DNA of 64,000 nt from Orientia tsutsugamushi str. Boryong. Its GTDB lineage: Bacteria; Pseudomonadota; Alphaproteobacteria; Rickettsiales; Rickettsiaceae. The notes under the pieces were generated by a model, which was not told the origin of the DNA, made no database searches, and was given only the letters and a program-made list of their open reading frames with translations. The position numbers and the translations under genes were made by a program. The stretch is from the NCBI RefSeq assembly GCF_000063545.1, contig NC_009488.1:1054001-1118000 (forward strand), read 5' to 3'. Positions 7,816 through 18,686 of the stretch are shown one piece after another. Positions within the stretch are counted from its first letter, which is position 1; the number at the start of each line of letters is the position of its first letter.

Positions 7816-9618
7816 ATGACTGATAAAATCAATAATTCAAACAATCATAATTTAATGGAAGAATTGAGAAATAAAATAGCTTCTCATGCAGAAACCATAG
7901 CCTGTGATTTGCTTGGAGAGCCTAATAAACATTTCTCTAGACGTGGAGAAATACGTTGGGGAGATACAGGGAAAATTGTCGTCAATACTAGTGGCAAGCA
8001 TGCTGGAAAATGGTATGACTTTAGTTCTGGCGAAGGTGGAGATTTATTTGACTTAGCCAGAAAAGAACGTGGCGGTGATTTTGTTAGAGCTAAGGAATAT
8101 CTAACAAGCATAGTAGGAATGTCAACTTATAATGAGTCTTATCCTCGGCAGGTACATAAAGAAGCCACTCAAAATGAGCTAGCTAAAATTCGAAAAGTTC
8201 AATACTTTTATAATCAGTCTTCTCCATTATATTTTACTAATAATACTGAAGTTCAAATCGTAAAAAGATATCTTGAACAACATAGAGGAATTGATTGTTT
8301 TACAATGAATTCTGACTTGAGAGCAAGTGTAATTCTTGATAGAGAAACGAATGAAAATTATCCAGCATTTTCAGCATTTTCAAGAAATGCGAAAGGTAAA
8401 ATTACTGGTGTACAAGTTGTATATTTGAATTCGCAAACGTGCGATAAGGCAGATATTTCAGTCCCTAGGAGGGCTTTTGGCAAAATTAGCGAATCGTTTG
8501 TTAGAATTACTCCATTGGCACCACATGATTCGCCTATAACAATTATAACAGAAGGCGTTGAAACAGCTTTAAGTCTAAAACAAGCAGGAATTAATGGAAA
8601 AATTATCGCTGCTATTGGCATACATAATTTCAAGAACTATCAACCATTTGAAGGAGAAAACATAATCATAGCGGCAGATAATGATGGACAAAATTCTATA
8701 ACAATGAATACTGTTGATAAAGCGAAAAAAACACTCGAAAATAGTGGAGCAAAGGTGTTAAAAGTGATGCCAACACAAGAAGGTGATTTCAACGACCTAT
8801 TACAAATTCATGGGGCTGAAGCTATTAGACAGATTATAATACCTGAAATTGCCAAACTTATTAAATTGAACGAAATACAAAATAAATCATCTGAAATACC
8901 TAATCAAAGTGACGTTAAAGAATTATATGCAAAATCTTTGCCCCTATACGACTATAACAAAAAGGAAAAAGCTAATGCGGAAGTAACAACAGTCAACAAA
9001 TTTTTAGAAAATCATACAGAAATTTATAGTTCAAAAATCTTTGACAATCCTAATTTAAGAGCAAATATGGTTTTTGATGAAGAGACTCAAAAATCCTGGC
9101 CTGCACTCACTATTTTTGTTAAAAATGACAAAGATGAAATTACTGGAGCTAAGATATTAGCCTTGAATTCAAAAACATGTAATAAAGCGGATGCAGCTGA
9201 AAATTCTGTTGGTACAATTAGTGGATCATTTGTTGAAATTGCTCAACAAAATTCAGACTACTCTTCTATAACAATTCTTACAGAGAATATTGAAACTGCT
9301 CTAAGCATTAAACATGCTGGAGTCGAAGGAAAAATCTTATGTGCCATTGAAGCCCAAAATTTGCAAAACTATAATCCTGCCTCAAAAGAAAAGATCATTC
9401 TAGCAGTTAAAAATGACGTAAATACTGAAAAAGCTGAAAAAGTTCTAGAGGATAAGGAAGCAGTAGTCTGTACAGTCAAAAATGACTTCAATAATGTATT
9501 AAAAACTCAAGGATTATATGCTGTTAGAAATATTATCAGCCCTGAAATAAGAAAACTTAATGAAAAGAATAAATCCATACAAACTAATATACAACCAAGA
9601 TTATGTCTGAAACACTAG
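7816..9618 (+). CDS. Toprim-domain primase-like protein with internal duplication
   Basis: A protein of 600 residues. Residues 20-100 look like the zinc-less CHC2-like N-terminal region of plasmid/phage primases (GKWYDFSSGEGGDLFDLA). A Toprim domain follows: TEGVETALS near 243, then ADNDGQ near 286. From about residue 390 the same module repeats (LRANMVFDEE..., then TENIETALS near 485), but the DxD step is degenerate (AVKND). So one Toprim is probably functional and one is a decayed duplicate. I start at the ATG 7816, since AAGGTGAGG at 7801-7809 is an ideal ribosome binding site for it; an upstream GTG lies inside that site. The gene probably processes transferred DNA together with TraA. Confidence 0.75.
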   Translation: MTDKINNSNNHNLMEELRNKIASHAETIACDLLGEPNKHFSRRGEIRWGDTGKIVVNTSGKHAGKWYDFSSGEGGDLFDLARKERGGDFVRAKEYLTSIVGMSTYNESYPRQVHKEATQNELAKIRKVQYFYNQSSPLYFTNNTEVQIVKRYLEQHRGIDCFTMNSDLRASVILDRETNENYPAFSAFSRNAKGKITGVQVVYLNSQTCDKADISVPRRAFGKISESFVRITPLAPHDSPITIITEGVETALSLKQAGINGKIIAAIGIHNFKNYQPFEGENIIIAADNDGQNSITMNTVDKAKKTLENSGAKVLKVMPTQEGDFNDLLQIHGAEAIRQIIIPEIAKLIKLNEIQNKSSEIPNQSDVKELYAKSLPLYDYNKKEKANAEVTTVNKFLENHTEIYSSKIFDNPNLRANMVFDEETQKSWPALTIFVKNDKDEITGAKILALNSKTCNKADAAENSVGTISGSFVEIAQQNSDYSSITILTENIETALSIKHAGVEGKILCAIEAQNLQNYNPASKEKIILAVKNDVNTEKAEKVLEDKEAVVCTVKNDFNNVLKTQGLYAVRNIISPEIRKLNEKNKSIQTNIQPRLCLKH

Positions 9619-9668
9619 GCAGAGTATGACGCAGCATTTTTTATAAAAAAAACTATAGGCTGAAAAAT

Positions 9669-10580
9669 ATGACAAAAAAATTAAAGCATGATTCATTGGC
9701 AAAGACAATCATGAGCGATCCAGTGGCTGCACAAGAATTTCTAGAGTATTATTTACCAAGTGATTTCAAGAGTTTAATAGATTTATCAAAAATAAAAGTA
9801 GAGCAAGAAAGTTATATAGAAGAATCGTTAAAAAAATATAGCGATATCGTCTATAAAGTTGCAACCAAAAAGCATGGCAATGCTTTTATTTATATATTAA
9901 TTGAAGCTCAATCAACCGTTGATTATTGGACAGCTCTGCGGTTATGGAGATACACATTGTTATTGTGCGAAAGGCATAAGAAAGAAAAAACTAAATTACC
10001 ATTAGTGTATAATTTAGTGATCTATAACGGCAAAGAAGTCTACAACGCACCTAGAAATTTGTGGGATTTATTTACCGATTCAATGATAGCTAAGCAATTA
10101 ATGACCTCTGACTATCAATTAGTCGATTTGCAAAGTATGTCGAATGATGAAATTATTAGGAAAAAGCATATCGGAATGCTCGAATATATGCTAAAACACA
10201 TTCATCAACGAGATATGTTAAAGCTTTGGCAAGAGTTTCTAATAAACTTCAAACATGTTTTAATACTTGATAAAGAAAAAGGTTATGTTTACCTAAGATC
10301 ATTTTTATGGTATACTGATACTAAATTACTAGAGAATCAGCAACCAGAATTAGAGCAGATTCTGGCTAAGTATTTATCTGAAGAAGAAAAAGGTAATATT
10401 ATGAGAACTATTGCTGCAAAATATATTGATGAAGGCATAGCTAAAGGCAGAGCTGAAGCTGCACAAGGGCTTGCAAGGAACTTATTAAAAGCTGGCTTTT
10501 CAGTTGAATTTATTGCTGAAAATACTGGGTTATCAAACGAAGAAGTGGTTAATTTAAAAGTTAGCATGGATAATTCTTGA
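9669..10580 (+). CDS. Rpn/YhgA-family PD-(D/E)XK nuclease (Transposase_31-like)
   Basis: A 303-residue protein of the Rpn (recombination-promoting nuclease) family. Diagnostic features are LKHDSLAKTIM...AAQEFLEYYLP at the start, the aspartate in YSDIVYKV (near 58) and the ExQ catalytic pair in YILIEAQS (near 77-84), then RLWRYTLLL. The C-terminal region (EEKGNIMRTIAAKYIDEGIAKGRAEA) is the usual variable tail with a small helical end. E. coli homologues are calcium- or magnesium-dependent DNA nucleases that raise RecA-independent recombination. The protein looks complete. It lies between the Toprim gene and the coupling-protein gene, tail to tail with the latter. Confidence 0.8.
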   Translation: MTKKLKHDSLAKTIMSDPVAAQEFLEYYLPSDFKSLIDLSKIKVEQESYIEESLKKYSDIVYKVATKKHGNAFIYILIEAQSTVDYWTALRLWRYTLLLCERHKKEKTKLPLVYNLVIYNGKEVYNAPRNLWDLFTDSMIAKQLMTSDYQLVDLQSMSNDEIIRKKHIGMLEYMLKHIHQRDMLKLWQEFLINFKHVLILDKEKGYVYLRSFLWYTDTKLLENQQPELEQILAKYLSEEEKGNIMRTIAAKYIDEGIAKGRAEAAQGLARNLLKAGFSVEFIAENTGLSNEEVVNLKVSMDNS

Positions 10581-10581
10581 A

Positions 10582-11919
10582 TTAATAATTCACTAACTTA
10601 AGTTTTTTGAGCAATGTATATCCCCAAACATATGCTATATTTAAGTTTTGTAGCTTCATAGTTAGTTTTGTGATGGGAAAGTTACCAACAAGCTTTACAT
10701 AACATGTAAGGTCTGGTAGATTCATAATTTCAGATGGCATAACTAAAAGCTTTTTACGCTCAACATTATTCATATTTACTCCATCTCGCATAGTATTTGA
10801 TCCATATGACAAGTTCTCTTGAGTTTCAATAATTTCTTCCTCACCTAGTGTTAATGCTGATTTATAAGCTGTAACCTGATCGCTAACTCGAAAAATAAAT
10901 TTACTATTAAACAAATCAAGCATAGAAGCACATTCAGCAGAACCATATATTGCTTCTAATTGATGAATGTTCTGCAACCCAGCAACAAAGCAGCCTCCAT
11001 ACTTTCTACTTTCAGCTAAAGCAACTGGTAAAGATGAAACTTTTTGTAGAGCTGGCAGTTCATCAAGTATAAACCATATGTTTTTGTTATCATGATTAGG
11101 ATTTCTACACATCAAAGCTTTGATAGCTATACTTATCCATGCTGAAATAAGTGGCTGTAAAGTAGCTCTTTGACTTGGAGTAGCTGTGATAAATAGCCAT
11201 CCAGTTTCAGCAGAATTACTAAACCATTCCTTGATGCTAAAATTACCTCCAGGCTTTAAATATTGTAGCGAAGTAATATTCTTTCCAAGAGTAGATTGAA
11301 TTCCCGCAGAAGTTTCAGGCGCGCTTTCGCTTATAATGCCTGATACAGCGGTGTTTCTAAAAGCTTTTACAAATTGTCTATTATCAGAGTAAATGATTGT
11401 ATGAATTAATTTTATGATATCTTTGTCATCCTGATATAGCTTCAATGCTTCAGACAAGACTAATTCAGCATTTTTAGCAAAAAAGTCATCGATTCTATGG
11501 GTATAATTACTAAAACTACTAGCTATATCATGAAAATCAGCTGCTTCAAAACAATCGTTCCAAGGCAACCATTGCTCGCTATTTTTTTCCAAAGGATTAA
11601 GCAGCTTATCACATTTAGAATCAAAAAATCTATCAGTAAAAGCTCCAGTAAGGTCTATAATTATTGCTCGATCCTGTTGTGATCGAATTTGTGGTAGCAG
11701 TTCGTTAAGCATATTAGTTTTACCAGTACCTGTTGTTCCGGTAATAAGAATGTGCAGCCTTTCACTATTCTTTACTAATGGCAAGCCTCCAAAACAGATT
11801 TTCGAGGCCTTTTTAGCGCTTTTTAGCATTTTAGCTAGATTTCTCTCTCCGTACAAAATCAGCACCTCTAATTTTAGCCTTAATAATCGTTTTTTTACCT
11901 TGAGCCGTAAAGAAAACAA
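10582..11919 (-). pseudogene. traD: F-type TraD coupling ATPase, C-terminal part
   Basis: Cytosolic ATPase part of the F-type TraD/VirD4 coupling protein, which links the relaxosome to the mating channel. Walker A is ILITGTTGTGKTNML, 50-65 residues into the frame; Walker B-like LWFILDELPAL lies later, followed by the SRKYGG-type region and a QNIHQL motif. The true reading continues from the membrane-anchor frame at 11851-12340 through RGADFVR into ERNLAKMLKSAKK. A one-base insertion in the CGGAGAGAG tract near 11841-11850 separates them. The first residues of this frame (MFSLRLKVKKRLL) are therefore not native. Confidence 0.85.
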
Positions 11920-12340
11920 TTGAGATTATCACACCAATAGCAAAAACAATTAATCCTTCTAATAATGCTGAATTGATTAGGAATTCCCATAATTGCTGTA
12001 TTTTAAATCCATGTTGACCTGTATAAAATTCATGTAGAAAGTCCTGAGCATTGAGGTGTATCCATTTTTTAAACCTTAAACTATAAAATACGATTCCTAT
12101 TTGATCGATATCATAAAAATGTTCACCAATTGTTAGCTTAAGCTGTACATATCGCTCAATCGCAAAATAATACAAACTGCTCAGAAAAACTTTTTGATAT
12201 AATCGACATATAATCCAGAATATCGATAATCCTAACCCAATTGTAAAAACATTGGCACTACCTTGCCCAAACATTCTTAACTTATGAGCAAATAACTGCG
12301 ATCCCCTTGTGAAATTGCCTTGATTCTGAAAATTCATCAA
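11831..12340 (-). pseudogene. traD: F-type TraD coupling protein, N-terminal membrane part
   Basis: N-terminal portion of F-type TraD: about 150 residues with two transmembrane segments (VFTIGLGLSIFWIICRLY near 33-50, and LIVFAIGVIISIVFF near 130-145) around a periplasmic loop. It ends in KIRGADFVR, where the ATPase frame should continue. A +1 indel in a GA-rich tract shifts the frame and a stop follows after REKSS. Its start overlaps the TPR gene stop by 4 nt (12337-12340), so the transcript is continuous. Confidence 0.8.
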
Positions 12341-13059
12341 GAGTATTTTTTCAAAATCTGTAGTTTTTGCTCATACTCTTTTACTCCAGTAAAATTCTCT
12401 AATTCTGTTAACTTTTTAAACATTGCTTCGTATTCTGCAATGATATTAGGATTATATTTAATAGCTAAGTTAAAATTCTCCTTAGCTTTTGAGTACTGTC
12501 CTAAACTTACTAATGAAATTCCTTTTTCAAGATAGTTTTCAGCAAAATTAGGTTTGTACTTAATAGCGATAGCAATGTCAAAATTTTCTATCGCTTTTTG
12601 GTGTTTACCTAATTTCTCAAGAATCATTCCTTTATTATAATAAATATCCGCACAATTTGGATCATATTTAATAGCTATGTTACAGCTTTCTATTGCTTCA
12701 GAATATCTATTCAATAAGCTTAATATATACCCTTTATTACAGTATGATTTCACACAACTAGGATCGTATTTAATAGCTAAATCAAAATGTTCTATTGCAT
12801 TCTGCAATTGCCCTAAAAATGCTAAAGTTAAACCTTTATTAATATAAGCTTCTGCATAATCTGGTCTATATTTAATAGCTATATCATAGTTTTCGATTGC
12901 ATTTTGAATGTATCCTAAATTCATTAACGCTATGCCTTTGTTATAATAAGCTTCTGGATTATCTGATCTGTACTTAATAGCAATATCAAAATTTTCCATT
13001 GCATCTTCATACTGTCCTAATCTAGCTAAAGAAGCTCCTTTATTGTTATGTCTTTCCAC
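12337..13059 (-). CDS. TPR-repeat protein, fused in frame to a traG remnant
   Basis: A 240-residue protein made of about six tetratricopeptide repeats of 34 residues (pattern AYYNKGIALMNLG...AIENYDIAIKY), with a short lysine-rich tail. TPR proteins bind other proteins; in Orientia they are abundant and suspected to act on the host, which is family knowledge rather than shown here. The first codon is a GTG inside a longer open frame. Upstream, 13060-13250 reads in the same frame as the C-terminal region of TraG (for example SSGTSASAGGRAFFAQ). So the repeat block appears to have recombined into traG, replacing its C-terminus. No ribosome binding site is obvious at the GTG; a longer fusion is possible. 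Confidence 0.75.
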   Translation of the reverse strand: MERHNNKGASLARLGQYEDAMENFDIAIKYRSDNPEAYYNKGIALMNLGYIQNAIENYDIAIKYRPDYAEAYINKGLTLAFLGQLQNAIEHFDLAIKYDPSCVKSYCNKGYILSLLNRYSEAIESCNIAIKYDPNCADIYYNKGMILEKLGKHQKAIENFDIAIAIKYKPNFAENYLEKGISLVSLGQYSKAKENFNLAIKYNPNIIAEYEAMFKKLTELENFTGVKEYEQKLQILKKYS

Positions 13060-13235
13060 TCCTTCAACTTTAACTTGTGCAAAAAATGCTCTACCACCAG
13101 CACTAGCACTAGTTCCACTACTTTTACTGTGGCTACTACCTGTATGATCAGTAGTAGCAATGCTACTAGAACCAACCTCCTGTAGAGCTTGAGATTCACT
13201 ATCAGTGATGCTTATAGACTGAGCTTCATCGTGAG

Positions 13236-14979
13236 TTATCCTGTCGGCTCTATTTCCATGGTAATGGAGTTTCCTGTTGAAATAAGATTGGCCTCTCTTT
13301 TTGTCAGTGAATCAAGAATGCTCTGAGAGTGCGTAAACTGGTTTTGATATCCAGCTTGTAGCATAGCAGAAGCTCGGAAGTTATTTCCCAATGAATCTAC
13401 GTTTTCATTTATAATTTGTCGACCATCAGCCGTTGTAGTGACTGTTCTACCACCATCATTGATAATATTAGCCATATGTAATGAAGGAGCTAGGTTTTGT
13501 TGAGAGATAGTTCTATTGCCTATGCTGTAATTATCCATACTCAAGTTATTGTCGACTATGTTACTGCCTAAGCTGCTAGCAACTGGTATAGGAGAGAACT
13601 GGCTGGCCAAGTTAGCTGTAGCATGAGCACAAGCTTTTATCACTGCCCAAGAAAGCATTGGTATCGATGATGCAAGCATTTGAAACGTCGCATAGCTATA
13701 TAAAATCATCTCTGCGAAGCTTCCTTGCGATAGCATATTCAAGCCATAATCATTACCAAAAGCTCCAGATTTACTGGATAAGCTGATCATTCCTAGGCAA
13801 TGGATTATTGTAAAAAATACTGGCCAGCTGCTGACCCATATTATTAATAGAATCCAGGTTTTGAGTATATTGTAGCCGCCAGGTAATAGGCCCATTGGAA
13901 ATACAATAAAGATCATTGAGACTACTAATGCAAAAAAAACAGATTGTAAAATAGGCATCATGTGAGCAGCCATTTCGCCAGCTACTAAGTACGAAAATGA
14001 CTGTTGAAATAGCCCTCTAATTGCATGCATACTAACTAAATTAGAATAAATTCTTGATAACGAAAACTTCTCACGCCAGTCATCATATGACTCACGATTA
14101 GCATTAAGTAACATCGCTTGCTTCATCCATTCATGAATATCTTGTTGCTCTCTCTGTAAATATTTTAGTGTGTCTCCAGTCATGACTTTTAGTCTTTGAC
14201 TTAACATATTTGACTTATCAGATTGAACTCCAATCGCAGCTGCAAACTTTGTTAGGAGTCCTTCATTTAATTCTTTATGAATTGCCGCTTTAATCAATGG
14301 AGTAGCTTGTCTACAGGTCTTGAAACTAATGGCTAAATTACTAGGCTCGCGATAATAAATACCAAAATTATTAGGTATATTTTGCTCGATAAATCCTATA
14401 ATGTCGTTAGTTTGTTGAGCAGCAGCTTTTTTACCTAGAATATTGCCTATGATGTAAGGCTTCATAAAGCATTGTCTAAGGAATTCCTTCGTATTAGTTA
14501 AAGTTATTGGATCCTGTATTTGCACATCTCGAATCTTAGCTACAGCCTTAGCTCCAAACATAATACCAGTTTTTCTGCTCGATAGTCCTTCATAAGCTGG
14601 CAAAAGATGCTGTTCCAACATTTTAGATACAAAGTAACTCGTTTGCGATGAAAGAGAAGCAAACATTGCAATACTTATGGGATATTATCAACCTTTACTG
14701 GCGCACTCATTGATACTTCATCCTTCAGCCAAACAGTAGATTTGGGGGCAAATAACAGCGTAAAAATAAATATCGATGGAAAAAACCATTCCCATAGCAA
14801 AGATGCCGATATTTCCTCTAAAAATAGCCCTAGTAGCAGCCCATATGCCACCAATAGTCAAGGCTAAGTGACCCACTGGAGTGAAGTATTCGCTATTTGA
14901 AGCAAAGACCTCTGCCTATGCCATTAAACACATGCCATAACAGATCTCCACCACCAAATGTGTATATTACGTAATCCAT
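13236..14979 (-). pseudogene. traG: TraG mating-pair/pilus assembly protein, multiply frameshifted
   Basis: Decayed F-type TraG, an inner-membrane protein of pilus assembly and mating-pair stabilisation. The longest frame (13236-14666, 476 residues) contains membrane helices such as MPILQSVFFALVVSMIFIVF and ILLIIWVSSWPVFFTIIHCL. Upstream, the true start is an ATG at 14977-14979 (MDYVIYTFGGGDLLWHVF) overlapping the traH stop as TAATG. Between it and the long frame I see frameshifts near 14919, near 14790 (after IGIFAM) and near 14680. Another near 13245 moves the C-terminus into the frame of the TPR gene. The large periplasmic domain is lost. It cannot be a functional TraG. Confidence 0.8.
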
Positions 14980-15662
14980 TAACTTTTCTCCTTCGCTATT
15001 AAATGCTGCTCTATTAATCTAGCCCTTTTATCTATTCGACTTGCATCGGTTTGTAGGCTAGTCCATTTTTCATTTGCAAAAAGTTGTACTCGATTCAATT
15101 CCTTCAAATATCTTTCTAAATGTTCATTCGAAACTTGCTTAGCACCTAGTGAAGTAACGGCTCTACGTATTTCGGTGATTACTTCCTTCAAATGCTGAAC
15201 TAATGTATAGCTAGCTATTAATTCTGATGAGATCTCTAAAATTGTGACTCCAGAAATAGCTTCTAATGTGATATAATCATAAATTGGAAATATATCTCCA
15301 ATCGAAGATAAAAAGGCTATTTCAGAGTTGCTATATTCAGAATTCTTATCAAACTTATTTTTTAGATCAGTCAATTTTTGCTTAGCTTTACCTGCATAAG
15401 ACTGCTCTGGTGATATTGTGATATTTCGTTGTAGGCTTGGATGCAGGCAACTAACACTATCACAGCTGTAAATTGAAGCTGATTCTCCACCTTTTAAATG
15501 ACTAATCCAACTTTTTTCATCCTGAGCTAAGGAGTCAAAAAAGTACACATTATTGTTTGTAACCACGATAGTGCCAGTCATAGACATGATTGAATCACGC
15601 ATATTTGATGGTATTCCAACCTTTGCTGCTGCTTTAGTGAAGATGTTATAATCATCCAGCAT
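14979..15662 (-). pseudogene. traH: TraH, C-terminal part
   Basis: C-terminal half of TraH, an F-pilus assembly protein of the outer-membrane/periplasm complex. The frame begins MLDDYNIFTKAAAKVG and continues DSIMSMTGTIV, family-typical sequence, to a helical coiled-coil-like end. It continues the protein begun at 16279, separated by a one-base deletion near 15663-15670 (DSE then VMLDD). The stop overlaps the original traG start. Confidence 0.8.
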
Positions 15663-16279
15663 AACTCTGAATCCTTATTTTGTGCTTGTCGCAGAGCTTG
15701 TTTTTGATCTAAATAATTACGACATTTTTTACCAGCAGCAAAATAATCAAACCCGCTTTGTGACTGTATATCACGGCAAACAGCTTCTCTCATAGCTGAG
15801 TTTCTTGGTAAAGCTGTAGCAAATAATGCTTTTGTTAATTTGCAATCTCCCTTAGCAAATTGATTCATCTCCATTGCTAGATTACGTAAGTCTTTGAGAG
15901 CATTCTCAATTTGAGGAGCAAAGGTTTTTAATCCTAATGAAAAAGCATAGACTTTAGCTTGAGAACCAATGTTTTTCATCAATTGAACTAATTCTTCTCC
16001 AGAAATAACAGAGAAGCTACCAAGATAGGCATCAATACCGCTACAGCTCATGTTTAAAGATGGTGGAGTTATAGCAAATGGCTGAAATGATGTTTGGCTT
16101 GTTCTGGCAGATAATCCGCCAGCCGCATAATATCCAGCCGCTTGATCTTGATATGATCCAGATCTTGTGACATTAATACTCATTCCTTGAAATACGTTTT
16201 CGATATTCCAAGCTAGTGATACTGGAGCTTGTAGCAATAATAGCATTGTAATGGCATAAACTCTGATTTTGGTGCTCAT
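15578..16279 (-). pseudogene. traH: TraH, N-terminal part
   Basis: N-terminal half of TraH with a signal peptide (ITMLLLLQAPVSLAWN) and typical TraH sequence: GYYAAGGLSARTSQTSFQPF near residues 49-68, PPSLNMSCSGIDAYLGSFS near 71-90, and the cysteines of GDCKL and REAVCRDIQSQSGFDYF. After QAQNKDSE the frame is wrong and runs 27 residues to a stop. One missing base separates it from the C-terminal half. Its start overlaps the traF stop by 4 nt. Confidence 0.8.
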
Positions 16280-16980
16280 GTAGTCTCCAACTTATGATAA
16301 TATCTATCGATTGCTAGAATATTGTCGATAATTTTATCTTCAGAGATTATGCCTCTAGCTACTGCATATATTTTTTTACCATCGCTAGCTACTGAATATA
16401 ATACAGGTACAATATGCTTAGGATTTAGTTTATTAAGCAACTCATTATTCTTACTGACAGCTAGCAACTGAAATGCATATTTATTAGCAAAGCACTGAAC
16501 AATAGGCATAAAGGCCTTACAGAGCAAGCAATCTTGTTTAACTTGCAAAATCAATCCCCAGTTTTTAGCAATGTTTTTGAGTTTGAAATCATTTTTTTGC
16601 TCTGATTTTTCTTGATATAGCTTTCTATGTAAGCTATTAGCAGGCTCATTAGCATTAATCAGTTGGTAATCAAGTAGAGTAGCTAGTTGCCACATAGTAG
16701 CAAACTTATGAGCCTTCTCCATGATTTGCTTCTGCAATCTTTGAGCTGTAATCACATTTTCGAGCGTTGGATTATCCAGCGCTATACGCTAAGCTCGATT
16801 AAATCGCTCCTTTAATTCCTCGATTCTCTGGTCATGAGGCCTACTCATCAACTTAGAATTAGCAGCAGAGTCATCAAGCTCATGACCATGTTTATCATTG
16901 TACCATAAAAATCTTGTTGGTGAAGCATCAACAGTGGATAAATGACTAATTAATATCATAAACATTAATAATCTGCTCAT
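16276..16980 (-). pseudogene. traF: TraF thioredoxin-like protein with in-frame stop
   Basis: F-type TraF, a periplasmic thioredoxin-fold protein for pilus assembly. Residues 1-63 (16789-16980) give a signal peptide (MSRLLMFMILISHLSTVDAS) and the family-typical FLWYNDK. The rest (16276-16755) keeps a CLLC pair in VKQDCLLCKAF, matching the CxxC site, and a cis-Pro-like HIVPVL. Both parts are in one frame, split by a TAG in GCT-TAG-CGT-ATA at about 16783-16794. Removing that 12-nt insertion would restore the expected NRALDNPTLEN. So the gene is interrupted by a small insertion rather than by a frameshift. Confidence 0.8.
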
Positions 16981-16985
16981 TTAGA

Positions 16986-18686
16986 CTAAGTTTGTTGCAT
17001 ACGATGAACTTTATCTTTGATTCCTGCAATAATGTCTTTGTTCATGCTGTTTTGAGCCTTAGTGAGTATATCTCCAAATAGTTCATCCATATTGATTTTA
17101 GTGAAATCAACTTTTTGTAACTCTTCAACAGTAAGGCCTCTACACTTTGGACATTCAGGTGTACCAAAGTTCATTTTTAGCTGTTTTCTTGCTTCTTCCT
17201 GAAAAATTCTTGCAAGTTTCGACTGAAAGCAGCAATAAGTAGACTTTCTAGCTAAGCAAATACCTAATATCGGAATTCTTGAAGAACAGTAGGTTCCAAT
17301 ATAGTAGCAGTAACCTTTTTTCCTATATAAAGCTAATTCTTGTTCCTTAGACTTACATTGCGATAAGCCTATATCACGCCCCCAGCCAGTCATTGAAGAG
17401 CAGCAATTCAAAAAACTAAATACATCTTTTTTGCATTTTCGATGTTTACCTGAAAATACAGAAACGGGATTTGTTTTAATGTCCTTGCTCATCTGATTTA
17501 GCATCGCTAGATGAGCTACTTTAGCTATATCTCTATTTGGTATAATAGTTGGAGTGTTGCAATTACCTCCTAAACAAAAGATTGAGTTATTATGCAACGA
17601 TGAGTGTAGCATTGTTTGCTTCTCAGTTGAACAGCTATAATCGTGCTGCCATAGTAAACAAATATTTGCTACTGATTTTTGGCAAGTGCTGTTTTTTAAT
17701 TCACAATTCTGAATTTTAAGGTGTTTGCAGCCATCTTTTGGATCGCTAGTACAAGAAAAAAGAATCTTTTGTTTCCAATATGGACGATTGACTTTAAACT
17801 TGTCAAAAAATACTCTATCACCACCATCATAGTTGATTCTATTGACCTCATAGCATTCATTACTCTCAGTTAATTGCTCAAGTTCAGGGTTTAAAACTTG
17901 CCAATATTCTGCTACTTTCCTTAGTTCTTGAGTCTTATCTCTGTAGTCATAGTGAAGTATACATATTTTTTCATTTACTTCTAATAAAAAATTTCTACCA
18001 ATATGGTGTATAGATACACCAAGCCTATTAGCAATAGCCCATTTCATTTGTTTTACAATTGCTTCGGGATCATCTACTAGGCAGTATATTTGTGCACCTA
18101 ATTCATCATCATAGACATCGCTACGACTCTTAAGCCAATTACTATGATTCTCCTTTATTTCTTCTGTTGCAAATTCCATTTGCCGGTTTTGCCAAGAAAG
18201 CCATACATTCTCTAATCTGCACTCAACATTTAATTCTCGAATAAGTTCAATGTTAAAATTACTACCTTCATTACAACTTTGAATAATTTCAGTATTAGTT
18301 TTACTTGTTTGAGTTACGAAGTTACTGCTATCAAGGGCACTTAAAGGATCAGATTCAATTCTCATTGAATTAGCTATCATATAATTTTGATCGTTGATAT
18401 TATGTTGAGTTAAGGCATTGTTTTTACTGTTTTCAGCTTGAAATAACATTGCCCCACTTTCTGTACCAAGCTGATTACGGCCATGGTAGGTTAAATCCTC
18501 ATCATTGTTAGGATAATTGACATTACTACCTTGATGAAATAATTCTTGTGTATTTGAAGAATTTCCAAGATTTACATTATAGTTGCTAGCTTCATTATAA
18601 CTGCTTTGCATTGAAGCTAAACAACAGCTAATATTGAGCACTATCAAAAAGTTAATATAGATAATAATCTCATTGAGTATTCTCAT
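16986..18686 (-). CDS. traN: TraN mating-pair stabilisation protein
   Basis: A 566-residue cysteine-rich protein matching F-type TraN, the outer-membrane protein that stabilises mating pairs. It has a signal sequence (IIIYINFLIVLNISCCLA), a long low-complexity N-terminal region, then many paired cysteines (LNCCSSMTGWGRDIGLSQC and YCCFQSKLARIFQEE are family-like stretches). It is close in length to F TraN (602). This is one of the few transfer genes here without an obvious lesion. Its start overlaps the trbC stop by 17 nt, indicating translational coupling. Confidence 0.85.
   Translation of the reverse strand: MRILNEIIIYINFLIVLNISCCLASMQSSYNEASNYNVNLGNSSNTQELFHQGSNVNYPNNDEDLTYHGRNQLGTESGAMLFQAENSKNNALTQHNINDQNYMIANSMRIESDPLSALDSSNFVTQTSKTNTEIIQSCNEGSNFNIELIRELNVECRLENVWLSWQNRQMEFATEEIKENHSNWLKSRSDVYDDELGAQIYCLVDDPEAIVKQMKWAIANRLGVSIHHIGRNFLLEVNEKICILHYDYRDKTQELRKVAEYWQVLNPELEQLTESNECYEVNRINYDGGDRVFFDKFKVNRPYWKQKILFSCTSDPKDGCKHLKIQNCELKNSTCQKSVANICLLWQHDYSCSTEKQTMLHSSLHNNSIFCLGGNCNTPTIIPNRDIAKVAHLAMLNQMSKDIKTNPVSVFSGKHRKCKKDVFSFLNCCSSMTGWGRDIGLSQCKSKEQELALYRKKGYCYYIGTYCSSRIPILGICLARKSTYCCFQSKLARIFQEEARKQLKMNFGTPECPKCRGLTVEELQKVDFTKINMDELFGDILTKAQNSMNKDIIAGIKDKVHRMQQT

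Noticed and set aside
7884-8633. Minus-strand frames inside the Toprim gene
   Set aside because: Shadows of a clearly coding plus-strand gene.
12337-13059. Regular ~102-bp periodicity considered as CRISPR-like array
   Set aside because: It encodes 34-residue TPR units; there are no spacers. No CRISPR array was seen elsewhere in the window.
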